In this document: positions 1 to 6,821 of the stretch, one piece after another
Numbering within the stretch: position 1 is the first letter of the stretch
How the letters are laid out: each line of letters opens with the position of its first letter
Assembly: GCA_017881765.1 (NCBI GenBank)
Contig: JADGQN010000152.1
Coordinates: 1 to 9,696, forward strand
DNA from: Syntrophobacterales bacterium
Lineage (GTDB): Bacteria > Desulfobacterota > Syntrophorhabdia > Syntrophorhabdales > WCHB1-27
Direction: 5' to 3'
DNA: 9,696 nt
The notes under the pieces: generated by a model
Told to the model about the DNA's origin: nothing
Seen by the model: only the letters and a program-made list of their open reading frames with translations
Databases searched by the model: none
Translations under genes and position numbers: made by a program

Positions 1-1
1 T

Positions 2-790
2 GCCCTCGAATCGGCCGTTCCCAGGGCGATCTCCGTAGAAATGATTCAGGCTGCCACGTTAATCCATGATGACTTTGTAGATCAGGACATTGTTCGGAGA
101 GGGGGGGCGGCTACGTGGACGATTGAGGGGGCGCGACGGGCGGTTCTCATCGGAGACGTCATCTTTGCCTCAGCCATAAAGATGATGAGCGATCTTGGCA
201 GAGATGACGGGGCAGCAGTTTCCCATGCGATTGCCCAGGTCTCGCGTGGGGCCTTGCATGAACCCCTCGATCCGCTGGCACTGGCCATGGAGATAGAGTC
301 AGGTAGGTTAAACGATAAGCTCTACGAAAAGATTATTCAACTCAAAACGGCCATCCTTTTTGGAACCGCCTGTCATCTTGGAGCTATTGCCGCGAAGGCC
401 GACGTCAAGCTGAGAGATGCATCCTACCGGTACGGATTGCGCATTGGCGAGGCATACCAGATAGCCGACGACGTTCAGGAAGTGAGGGCGCATCTGGCGA
501 AGCGATCCATCAATCCGGAACAGATGATGGCCTTGACGCCAGCGCTTCTTCACTTTGCCGGCGAGGTACGCCCGTACATACCGGACCTGCTGAAAGGAAA
601 GTTCACGGACTTAAGCCATCCCATATTGGAATTCTTCAGTACTGCTGCAGAAACGATGGAACACGAGATAGAGCATCGACTTCGGGCCGCGGTATCCGAA
701 ATAGAAGAGCATTTCCCGAATAACGGATACAACGGGCTGCTACGAGGCGCTCCGCTGGATATAATCAATATGTTCAATACCAATTCTTGA
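2..790 (+). CDS. Polyprenyl diphosphate synthase family protein (5' partial)
   Basis: The frame is open from base 2 to the TGA at 788-790, so the N-terminus (perhaps 50-70 residues compared with usual family members of 290-340) lies outside the window. Family members condense allylic diphosphates with isopentenyl diphosphate in the cytoplasm to build isoprenoid chains. The first aspartate-rich motif is clear as HDDFVD (DDxxD) about 23 residues into the fragment. It is followed by the family's RRGG stretch, a LIGD segment, and the KTAILFG segment with the conserved Lys-Thr. The second aspartate motif is degenerate: ADDVQE, with Glu where the last Asp normally stands, and the usual Gly-Lys-rich loop after it is not visible. 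It converges on a quinone-type methyltransferase and lies near a GGR-like reductase, which suggests prenyl-lipid synthesis. Chain length cannot be predicted. Confidence 0.87.
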   Translation, partial: ALESAVPRAISVEMIQAATLIHDDFVDQDIVRRGGAATWTIEGARRAVLIGDVIFASAIKMMSDLGRDDGAAVSHAIAQVSRGALHEPLDPLALAMEIESGRLNDKLYEKIIQLKTAILFGTACHLGAIAAKADVKLRDASYRYGLRIGEAYQIADDVQEVRAHLAKRSINPEQMMALTPALLHFAGEVRPYIPDLLKGKFTDLSHPILEFFSTAAETMEHEIEHRLRAAVSEIEEHFPNNGYNGLLRGAPLDIINMFNTNS

Positions 791-799
791 GAACGGCCT

Positions 800-926
800 A
801 TACCGATTTGCCTTCAAGCGTATACCTTCGTTGCCTGCGTCCTGTCTCGCTCCGACGTACTTCCAGTACGCCTCCGTTCGCCACGGCTTGAGCGCCTCGG
901 TCTCCATCTTGAATGCAAATCGGTAT
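800..926. repeat. 127-bp palindromic intergenic element (REP/MITE-like, possible bidirectional terminator)
   Basis: The arms at 800-818 and 908-926 are inverted repeats matching at 18 of 19 positions. A smaller inverted repeat, CGTAC/GTACG at 856-860 and 866-870, has exactly the same centre (863) as the outer arms. The sequence between them pairs poorly. The element starts 10 bases after the synthase stop codon, and its last base is the final base of the methyltransferase stop codon. Its position between two convergent genes would suit transcription termination from both sides, but there is no run of T after a compact stem. No transposase or flanking duplication is visible. Confidence 0.7.
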
Positions 927-1621
927 TAAGCTCTCCTCGCGGTGACAATCGCGGAAGTATCAAAGGTGAGAGACTTTTTAGCGATGTCCGAAAAGCCATT
1001 TTCCAGCAAGGAGTTTACCAACTCATCCGTCCATTTTCTCTCCCGCAGCAGCCCGGGCAGGCCGTCAAAGATGGCCCTCCATTGTGGGTACTTCCACGCT
1101 CCGGCCGATTGCAGGAGTTTGAAATAGGTCTCCCACACACGAGCGAATGCGTGATTTGTGGGATAGGTAAAATCGTGCATGATGAGGATCCCTCCGGCTC
1201 GAAGCATGTTTTTTACATTTCGAATCAGGCTTCCGATCCTGGCATACTTGGCCAGATAGGACGACATGACGCAGTCAAACTTTTGATCGAGAAGCACATC
1301 CTCGGCCCTGCCGAGAATGAAATGGACATTGTCCAGCGTCATACGGGCCGCCCTCTCTTTGGCGATGGCAAGATATTCCTCCGTGACATCAACACCTATT
1401 ATCAGAGCATGGGGAAACTTCCGGGCAATCTTCAGTGTGAGTATCCCCGTGCCGCAGGCCTGGTCCATGATCCGGGTTGATTCTATCGGGATCTTCTCCA
1501 GCATCTTCCTTTTCCACCAATGATCGAACCCAACCGTACAGAGATTCACCATATGATCATAGGTGGCCCCTGTGCCGGGAAAAAATTGATGAACAAGCGC
1601 TATGCCGTCGTCTTCATTCAT
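926..1621 (-). CDS. Class I SAM-dependent methyltransferase, UbiE/MenG (COQ5)-like
   Basis: This 231-residue protein has a class I Rossmann methyltransferase fold. SAM motif I is MDQACGTGILT (about residues 52-62), with Ala in place of the usual first Gly of DxGCGTG. The ribose-binding acidic residue follows in GVDVTEEYL (Asp78), and later motifs are LGRAEDV, FDCVMSSY and LRAGGILIMHDF. The N-terminal part (HQFFPGTGATYDHMVNLCTVGFD) resembles the FxxxAxxYDxMN...G start of UbiE/MenG enzymes, which C-methylate the ring of demethylmenaquinone or demethoxyubiquinol. Length fits that family. The ATG at 1621 has only a weak purine-rich leader, and an in-frame TAG lies five codons upstream, so the frame cannot extend. 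A 9-bp tandem repeat ends 11 bases before the start codon. Substrate is inferred only; other small-molecule methyltransferases share this fold. Confidence 0.85.
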   Translation of the reverse strand: MNEDDGIALVHQFFPGTGATYDHMVNLCTVGFDHWWKRKMLEKIPIESTRIMDQACGTGILTLKIARKFPHALIIGVDVTEEYLAIAKERAARMTLDNVHFILGRAEDVLLDQKFDCVMSSYLAKYARIGSLIRNVKNMLRAGGILIMHDFTYPTNHAFARVWETYFKLLQSAGAWKYPQWRAIFDGLPGLLRERKWTDELVNSLLENGFSDIAKKSLTFDTSAIVTARRA

Positions 1622-1632
1622 TTGATCGTTTC

Positions 1633-1713
1633 TCTAGTTTATCTGGTTTCTTTAGTTTTCTGGTCTGTTTGTTCTATCCGGTCTATTTAGTCTATCCAGT
1701 CTGTCTCGTCTAT
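1633..1713. repeat. Nine-unit degenerate 9-bp tandem repeat
   Basis: Nine units in unbroken 9-bp phase can be read on the plus strand: tctagttta, tctggtttc, tttagtttt, ctggtctgt, ttgttctat, ccggtctat, ttagtctat, ccagtctgt, ctcgtctat. The consensus is roughly YYRGTYTRT. Positions 4 and 5 are G and T in nearly every unit, while the first two positions swap C and T freely. It lies in the leader of the methyltransferase (minus strand), ending 11 bases before its ATG. On the minus strand stop codons fall in the frame of that gene, so it is not a coding repeat there. Confidence 0.8.
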
Positions 1714-1753
1714 CGTCCTAGCGCATAGCGCGATCGTCCTAGCCCGGAGGGCG
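1712..1753. repeat. Two tandem 21-bp hairpin units
   Basis: Unit 1 (1712-1732) and unit 2 (1733-1753) both open with the identical 11-mer ATCGTCCTAGC, exactly 21 bases apart. The rest of each unit is a 4-bp stem with a 3-nt loop: GCGC-ATA-GCGC at 1721-1731 and GCCC-GGA-GGGC at 1742-1752. Stem bases differ on both sides yet stay paired. The block starts where the 9-bp array ends, between the flavoprotein stop and the methyltransferase start. Confidence 0.65.
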
Positions 1754-1810
1754 GTCTTCCGTCGTGCCTTTTCTCGTCTGTGCCGTGACACTTGACCCAT
1801 GACCCTATCT

Positions 1811-2785
1811 CTACCGCAGATGCTTCAACAGTATTGCGGCTTCCTTAAGACCTATCTCCATCGCCATTCTTCTCGAATTCTTTTTCAGCGCCCATGCATC
1901 CCCCAATCCGAACGCCTCATTTCTTCTTGCTTTATCAATCACTCTTCGCTCGTCTTCCATCCATCTGAATTCCCGTAGTATCGCTTTTGTGTATCCTGAG
2001 GGGTCGTCCCATTGGTCCATCAAAATCTGCGCGCTTCTCATCCCCGGAATGATTCCATCTCCGGCAAGCGGGGCCACGCAACCAATCGCCTCTCCCACGC
2101 CCCAAATGTCTCGTTCCGCGCCGTCAACAACAAACGGCTGCGAAGATTGCGGCCCTGCAAGGCGTATCGTGCCGGTGCATGCACAGAGTATATTGCTTCG
2201 GGATGTGTCGTTCCCCACCCAGCCGAGTTCCTTCAATATCTTGCGAGGGTCTGAAATCAGGCTGCCACAGCCAACATGATATTCATGATCCGATAGGGGA
2301 AAACACCACGCGTAGCCTATCCGGCCCAGCTTGATCCGATTCTCAAGCGACCCATCCGCACGCACGCGAAATTGAGTGCATGGCAGGATGAAATCATCCG
2401 CAAGTGCCGGCAGCAATGCCCTCGAAACCCCGGTAGCATCTATGACCCTGTCGTACCGGGTCGCATCCGGGTGAGCGTAATTTACCTCGACGCCTTGCAG
2501 CAAGTCTTTGATAAGCATCCGCTTATCAATAGTCATGAGATCCGCGCTGATCTCTAATCCGTCTATTATCACGTAGTCGGGACGTTTCAAAATATATTTT
2601 GACGGGTCGAGCCCGGACGCTTTCACCAGTTCAGCAAAACCTCTTGTGGTACCCCATGCACACGGGGTCAAGCCACAGCTGGTTCCGGGACGCCTATCGA
2701 AAATATCGATGAGAAGGCCTTTCGCGGCCAGGAGTCTGTATAAGTACGCGCCGGTCATGCCGGCGCCGACGATCGCTATTTTCAT
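1811..2785 (-). CDS. FAD-dependent oxidoreductase, geranylgeranyl reductase-like
   Basis: This 324-residue flavoprotein starts with a dinucleotide-binding fold, KIAIVGAGMTGAYLYRLL (GxGxxG at residues 7-12), and an acidic residue ends the second strand (Asp30). A second FAD-contact segment is YDRVIDATG (about 111-119). The C-terminal third has WGVGEAIGCVAPLAGDGI (about 228-245), which follows the GDAAG..P..G.GI pattern of the GGR/PHBH superfamily, here with GEAIG replacing GDAAG. Members of the GGR group hydrogenate isoprenoid double bonds, for example in archaeal lipids, chlorophyll side chains, or menaquinone tails (MenJ). The length is shorter than typical GGRs (about 380-420). The ATG at 2785 has a GGAG seven bases upstream on the minus strand. 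Prenyl genes on either side favour a polyprenyl or quinone substrate, but a halogenase- or hydroxylase-like role cannot be excluded. Confidence 0.8.
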   Translation of the reverse strand: MKIAIVGAGMTGAYLYRLLAAKGLLIDIFDRRPGTSCGLTPCAWGTTRGFAELVKASGLDPSKYILKRPDYVIIDGLEISADLMTIDKRMLIKDLLQGVEVNYAHPDATRYDRVIDATGVSRALLPALADDFILPCTQFRVRADGSLENRIKLGRIGYAWCFPLSDHEYHVGCGSLISDPRKILKELGWVGNDTSRSNILCACTGTIRLAGPQSSQPFVVDGAERDIWGVGEAIGCVAPLAGDGIIPGMRSAQILMDQWDDPSGYTKAILREFRWMEDERRVIDKARRNEAFGLGDAWALKKNSRRMAMEIGLKEAAILLKHLR

Positions 2786-2836
2786 GCGTCTACTCCGAAT
2801 AAATATGCATGGTCATAAAGTAGGCCACTCCAGATA

Positions 2837-2866
2837 AGAATAATGACGATGCGTCCACCATGTCAA
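2837..2866 (-). promoter_or_regulatory. Predicted sigma70-type promoter for the GGR-like gene
   Basis: On the minus strand a perfect TTGACA (-35, positions 2866-2861) is followed after 18 bases by TATTCT (-10, 2842-2837; four of six consensus bases). Transcription would begin near 2830, giving a leader of about 45 bases that contains the GGAG of the flavoprotein. The prediction is by sequence only. Confidence 0.45.
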
Positions 2867-2878
2867 CATCTACAAAAA

Positions 2879-2908
2879 TTGACTCTTTGCTATAGTTTGT
2901 GGTACAAG
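2879..2908 (+). promoter_or_regulatory. Possible promoter for the secreted unknown gene
   Basis: TTGACT at 2879-2884 is followed after 18 bases by TACAAG at 2903-2908 (four of six -10 bases). A better-looking TATAGT at 2891-2896 has no good -35 at the right distance. If the first pairing is right, transcription starts near 2915, just upstream of or at the first ATG, which favours the second ATG as the start of translation. It stands back to back with the promoter of the divergent gene. Confidence 0.3.
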
Positions 2909-2934
2909 GCTAGGTCATGTTTCCAGGGAGCAAA

Positions 2935-3855
2935 ATGAAAATCAGGGCGTTTTCCCTATTGCTTATTTTTGTGCTTTGCCTGTCGGCTCGGGCTGCAATC
3001 TGTAAAGAATTGACCAACGTTCAGGGCTTTCTGGCCAAGCTGGTCAAGAAGGTCCCGTCGAGGCAAGATCATGCAATGACCGGTTCCGAGTTTGCTGCGC
3101 ATGTTTCCGGGATGGACCGAGATGACCGAGAGCAGGCCATCGAGACCGAGCTGACCGAAGGCAACTCCCCTGAATTCCTGAAGAGATTAAAACCTGTCCG
3201 TTTTACCCGCAGATTCGAAGATGGCAAAACAAAGACCGCAACAGTCTTCGCGATGCCTGACTACCTTTCCATCGGTTCTGAGCAGGACTACCTCCTCACG
3301 CCAATGGACCTTCACACGGCAATCGAAACAGCGACGAAGCTCGGTTTCATTCTACCGACAAGAAAGATAGTGGATGCCATTTTTATGCAGTCCGACGTCC
3401 GCTGTGCGCCGGAACCGATGCCTGCCGGCCCACAGATGAGATCCACGGCCTATTACGTTAAACATAATCAAAAGGTCAAAGCGCAGTTAGCGGCCTTAAG
3501 CTGTGCCCCGGGCGCCCTCGTTTCAGGTCACAAGAAAGACGTTGTACTTACCAATCGGTTAATCAGAAGCCACGGGAAAATAGCCATCTATGGCTGGCAC
3601 CGTCCCTCGGGCATTCCCATTCAACCCCTCAGTACGATTCACGGCGCGAACTATGCGGACTACAGTCACGGAATCAGGCTTGTAAGCAACGTCGTCCTGA
3701 TCGACGACGAGGCATGGTCCATATATGATGTCCTGGAAGACCCGAAGCTCGCGAGTCTGGTGAGCGATGAGGGCTCTATGCCGGGAGTCCGGCAGTTGAT
3801 GACCTTACAGCATGAGCAGCCGGTTCAACGCCCGCACCTTTCCGCCCACCGCTAG
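2935..3855 (+). CDS. Secreted conserved protein of unknown function
   Basis: The ATG at 2935 is chosen over an in-frame ATG at 2917 because CAGGGAG lies four bases before it and the protein then begins with a clean signal peptide (MKIRAFSLLLIFVLCLSARA, cleavage near Ala-Arg-Ala). The product has about 306 residues and is probably exported to the periplasm. Visible landmarks are PDYLSIGSEQDYL, FILPTRKIVDAIF, GALVSGHKKDVVLTNR, and IAIYGWHRP...IQPLSTIHG followed by YADYSHGIRLV. The His/Asp/Tyr-rich tail segments look like a conserved active or binding site. I recognise this from memory as resembling uncharacterised secreted bacterial proteins with the same YGWH...YSHGIRL pattern, but cannot assign a reaction. 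It is transcribed away from the GGR-like gene and converges on the SUMF1-like gene. Confidence 0.8.
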   Translation: MKIRAFSLLLIFVLCLSARAAICKELTNVQGFLAKLVKKVPSRQDHAMTGSEFAAHVSGMDRDDREQAIETELTEGNSPEFLKRLKPVRFTRRFEDGKTKTATVFAMPDYLSIGSEQDYLLTPMDLHTAIETATKLGFILPTRKIVDAIFMQSDVRCAPEPMPAGPQMRSTAYYVKHNQKVKAQLAALSCAPGALVSGHKKDVVLTNRLIRSHGKIAIYGWHRPSGIPIQPLSTIHGANYADYSHGIRLVSNVVLIDDEAWSIYDVLEDPKLASLVSDEGSMPGVRQLMTLQHEQPVQRPHLSAHR

Positions 3856-3868
3856 CGCCAAAAGACGG

Positions 3869-4017
3869 GTTGACTGGTTGATTCGTTGATACGTCATGAA
3901 AAGCCGTTGGCACGTTGATTCGTTGATACGTTAATACGTGCAAAGAGAACAAGTACCTCACGTGTCTTTTCTCTTCTTCCTTCCACGTATCAACCTATAA
4001 TCAGTCAACGTATCAAC
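3869..4017. repeat. 8-bp tandem repeats in two direct clusters plus an inverted cluster
   Basis: Cluster 1 (3869-3892) is gttgactg, gttgattc, gttgatac. Cluster 2 (3906-3937) is gttggcac, gttgattc, gttgatac, gttaatac. The reverse complements gtatcaac (3987-3994), cagtcaac (4002-4009) and gtatcaac (4010-4017) follow in opposite orientation. The 10-mer GTTGATACGT at 3922-3931 pairs perfectly with ACGTATCAAC at 3985-3994. The inner AGAGAA/TTCTCT tracts (near 3944 and 3970) and a CACGTG palindrome at 3959-3964 add to a long imperfect palindrome. The block lies between two convergent genes, so a bidirectional terminator role is possible. Confidence 0.75.
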
Positions 4018-4025
4018 GTCTTTTT

Positions 4026-5048
4026 TCACTCTCCCTCGACCGTCTTGCAGCAGCGGAAACCGAGATGGTAGTTCTCGTGGCTGTGCGCATCCATCACCCG
4101 CCCCCCGTGCCAGAAGGGCGCTCTCCAGCGGCACCAGTCTTGATGAGCATAGTACGTATCGAAGATAAACCAGCTGCCTTTCATTTCCGTATAGCCCAGC
4201 TCAGTACTGCCGCGACTCGCCATCTGGCTTTCATTAAGGGGAAGGTTCATATGTTCCGCGGCGTTTCCATGGAGATCATAGACGCCCAAGGGGCTGTGAC
4301 AATCGGGAAAACTCCCGGAAGGAAACGTATTCGATCCGCATCCCGTCCAACTTCCTCCGGTGCAGCCCGCGGTCTTAGTGCTTGAAGCGGCACATATCCC
4401 CTTCTCATAATGGTCGCCGTACGCCCAGACTTTATGGCTGCCGTATTCTCTGTTGTGGACTGACGCCATCCGTGCGACTGCTGCATTGGGGCTGACGCCC
4501 TTCGCGAGATCGAACCGGTAATCAGGCGGCAAGAGGGCGCCCGCGCAGGCCCCTTCCCATTCATGGGCGTCACAGATGCGTTTGCCCATGGCCTTGCATA
4601 TGAGTGCAGCTTCACGGGCGCGCACCCAGACAACAGGGTACGTGCAAGGGACATCAGGGAATTCGAACTGGTCGATGCAGGCCTTGGCGTTCTCCGCTTT
4701 TTCAGTGGCCGGGTTATAGAGCGGCGCCATGTACTTTGCCTTGCAAATTCCCTCAAATTTTTCGTTCTCATATTTGACGCCCATCTTGCCCAACTCTTCC
4801 TGGCACCCCTGCGGGCTCATCGGGTGTCTCGTTATTGCCGGGTTTCCCTGACCGATATAACCGGAAGCGTGGAAGATCGCACGGATTGATTCCATTTGCG
4901 CGTCGGACAAACCGTGCGCGCGCTTGAGCTGTTGGAATAGAGCTTCATTCTGTTCCGCGAAAGACTGAGCAATACTTGAGGAGTGTAGAAGAAGGAGTAG
5001 ACATACAATGCCCGCAAGGCTCACTGAAAAAACCCTGTACGTTCTCAT
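4026..5048 (-). CDS. Secreted SUMF1/formylglycine-generating-enzyme-like (FGE-sulfatase domain) protein
   Basis: This 340-residue protein has a hydrophobic signal peptide (residues 1-27, ending SSSIAQ) and a short helical N-terminal region, then a SUMF1-type domain from about residue 120. Domain landmarks are YPVVWVRAREAALICKAMGKRICDAHEWEGA (the family's PV..V.w..A...C...GKRLPTEAEWE region), GVYDLHGNAAEH (GNVWEW motif, residues 255-266) and HLGFRCC near the end (GFR motif). In true sulfatase-activating enzymes two catalytic cysteines lie five residues apart. Here one fits Cys306 in DWCRWR, but the position five before it is Ala301, so classical formylglycine formation is doubtful. About 14 cysteines remain in the mature protein, suggesting disulfides. 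The start is set by AAGGAGA four bases before the ATG, which overlaps the preceding stop codon (ATGA). It is translationally coupled to the glycosidase-like gene. Confidence 0.85.
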   Translation of the reverse strand: MRTYRVFSVSLAGIVCLLLLLHSSSIAQSFAEQNEALFQQLKRAHGLSDAQMESIRAIFHASGYIGQGNPAITRHPMSPQGCQEELGKMGVKYENEKFEGICKAKYMAPLYNPATEKAENAKACIDQFEFPDVPCTYPVVWVRAREAALICKAMGKRICDAHEWEGACAGALLPPDYRFDLAKGVSPNAAVARMASVHNREYGSHKVWAYGDHYEKGICAASSTKTAGCTGGSWTGCGSNTFPSGSFPDCHSPLGVYDLHGNAAEHMNLPLNESQMASRGSTELGYTEMKGSWFIFDTYYAHQDWCRWRAPFWHGGRVMDAHSHENYHLGFRCCKTVEGE

Positions 5049-6817
5049 GGTGTCTCCTTTCGCGTCAGATAAAAAAAATCCCTGTCATCCGGATACCCGA
5101 GGAAACGTGGAATATACTTCCCATTCACCGTCATATCTACTTCGCTCATCTTCTGGATCAGGTGTTGGACGTACAGGTTCGAGCCCTGTTTTTTGTAGAC
5201 GGCCAAGTATGTATGCACTAAGGCGTTCATGTCCAGGAGCATGGCGTAGCGGCACTGGTAGGCTTGAAAAACACGGGCCATAGCTGACGGGGTTGCGCTC
5301 CAGAAAAAGGCATAGATCAGAAACCGCCCCTTTTTGGACTCTTGCAGAGCGGCACCGGCGCGCATCGTCCGCAGCTTTTCGTCAGATGAGCCGGACCAGT
5401 TGCCTTCACCCCACCGGTTGACGGATGGGCCCGGGACGGAGACGTTGCCGGCTGTGTCAAACTCTGAGATGATGGGAACACCATTCTGCAGGGCATACCT
5501 GACTCTCTGGAAGAGGTTATGATCTTCGCTCGTCCAGGTCTTCATATCGGCCCGGCCGTCATCAAGCACATATAAAGTAGAAAGCTCAGGTTGAAGCGTA
5601 CTGAACAGAACACCTTCCTCCAGGAAACCGTAATGGCTGCCATGGTTCTTCCTGGAAAGCGGTCCATACTTGAACCCCCCATGATAGCGCTTAAATCCCC
5701 CCGTAAAAGCAGCCGCTGTTCGGGCTGCGTCCATCGGGTTTATAAGGCCTGTCCTGATTAAGGGCGCACTGGTATCGATTCCATCCGGTCCGGGGAGGGA
5801 CTTGTCCTTCATCTGGCTGGGAATATGGCCGGACCATCCGACTCCGGGGTGCACGGTTCCGACGGAATAGTGCAGGTCGAGCTGCTTAAGATCGAAAGCG
5901 ATCAGATAGACAAGCTGGCCTGATTCAACGCTGTCCAAGCTGTTTACCCTCTTCGGGTAACTGCGCAAAATCTCCGGCACGATACCGTCAGGCACAATCA
6001 CGCTCACATAAATCCCCGGATTATCCTTGGCGGCATACCAGGCCCCGGGGCACATGTTATTAACGTCCGAGTCTTCGATGTCGATGCCGAGATCAACCGC
6101 TTTCACAACACGGCTGGCCTGGTTCGGATTTACCAGGGCTGGCACCGGTCCCTTATCCGGCTTTCTCTGCTGCTGCCCCTCCACCGGTTTCGACTCCACT
6201 TTCTCTTCCGCTTTCTTCTGGTAGAGGCGCGCAAAGAACGTATCGCGCACAAAGGAAACGACTTCTTCTCCGCCTGGCACTTTTTCTCTCAGCAGATCGG
6301 TGACCTTTTCAATGGGTGATTGATGCCCTTTCGTAGGATTGCGCAGATAGGCTCCCCCTCCACAGAGAGGCGCGTAAGGCACGGCCGCTTTTCTGGCATC
6401 CTTTAGGCTTTCGCGTGTATTTGCGCCCCAGAGGTCGCACACGGATCTCTCCTTTCCACGGGCGATGGCGAGCCCGTTTGGGTTAGTCTCCTCAAGCAGG
6501 AGCGTTTGCGTCCGAGGTCTCGTATTTTGTAAATGATAGGTTTCTTGAGGGGCGCCGCTACCCCAGTCGAGCTGCAGCAGGTACCATGAGTTGATAGTAG
6601 GGTTCAGATTGATCAACGTTGCAAGCCCCTCCTTGCCGCCGGCACCTTTAATCTGAATCGATGTCGTCTTGCGAAAAGGCTGCAGGTCTATAATGGTTTT
6701 AGGATGGTCGGCCGCATCGGATAGAGAGGTCAATAGCGCGCACGCGACAACAGCCATTAACGCGCAAGCTGCCCACCATCGCGACCGGCCCCACATAATT
6801 TTCAAAACACCACTCAT
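5045..6817 (-). CDS. Large secreted protein with phosphodiester glycosidase (NAGPA/DUF2233)-like C-terminal region
   Basis: This 590-residue protein has a basic N-terminus, a membrane-crossing signal segment (about residues 13-31) and likely cleavage near SDA-A. An N-terminal part (about 40-195) looks beta-rich and has no recognised fold. A charged linker rich in Lys, Glu and Gln follows (about 198-226). The C-terminal half carries AAAFTGGFKRYHGGFKYG (368-385), YGFLEEGVLFSTL, STLYVLDDGRADMKTW and YAMLLDMNALVHTY (524-537). I read this as the GG(F/Y)...G...DG...LD(M/L)N pattern of NAGPA-type domains, which remove or hydrolyse sugar phosphodiesters in envelope or lysosomal substrates. That family match is from memory and medium in strength. 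The ATG start follows AAGGACT directly; a second in-frame ATG at residue 8 lacks a ribosome site. Its stop overlaps the next start by ATGA. Confidence 0.7.
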   Translation of the reverse strand: MSGVLKIMWGRSRWWAACALMAVVACALLTSLSDAADHPKTIIDLQPFRKTTSIQIKGAGGKEGLATLINLNPTINSWYLLQLDWGSGAPQETYHLQNTRPRTQTLLLEETNPNGLAIARGKERSVCDLWGANTRESLKDARKAAVPYAPLCGGGAYLRNPTKGHQSPIEKVTDLLREKVPGGEEVVSFVRDTFFARLYQKKAEEKVESKPVEGQQQRKPDKGPVPALVNPNQASRVVKAVDLGIDIEDSDVNNMCPGAWYAAKDNPGIYVSVIVPDGIVPEILRSYPKRVNSLDSVESGQLVYLIAFDLKQLDLHYSVGTVHPGVGWSGHIPSQMKDKSLPGPDGIDTSAPLIRTGLINPMDAARTAAAFTGGFKRYHGGFKYGPLSRKNHGSHYGFLEEGVLFSTLQPELSTLYVLDDGRADMKTWTSEDHNLFQRVRYALQNGVPIISEFDTAGNVSVPGPSVNRWGEGNWSGSSDEKLRTMRAGAALQESKKGRFLIYAFFWSATPSAMARVFQAYQCRYAMLLDMNALVHTYLAVYKKQGSNLYVQHLIQKMSEVDMTVNGKYIPRFLGYPDDRDFFYLTRKETP

Positions 6818-6821
6818 AAGT

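Noticed and set aside
814..999. Minus-strand 61-codon frame over the palindrome
   Set aside because: Composition is Arg/Ser-rich, it overlaps the methyltransferase end and repeat arms, and no start signal is seen.
1477..1728. Plus-strand frame with a repeated Val-Tyr-Leu-Val-Tyr-Pro tail
   Set aside because: The tail is only the 9-bp DNA repeat read in frame (three codons per unit); the rest is antisense to the methyltransferase, with no ribosome site or domain.
1784..1804. Short run of 7-bp units (cgtgaca, cttgacc, catgacc)
   Set aside because: Only three partial units; too little to separate from chance, though it recalls the other arrays.
2917..2934. Upstream ATG for the secreted unknown protein
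   Set aside because: The ATG at 2935 has a stronger ribosome site and gives a normal signal peptide; the upstream start is close to the predicted transcription start.
3869..4017. Possible CRISPR array
   Set aside because: Units are 8 bp, contiguous and partly inverted, with no 25-40 bp repeats and no unique spacers; no cas gene is nearby.
4247..4771. 174-codon minus-strand frame inside the SUMF1-like gene
   Set aside because: It is an out-of-frame shadow of a well-supported domain, Arg/Pro/Ser-rich with no recognisable motif.
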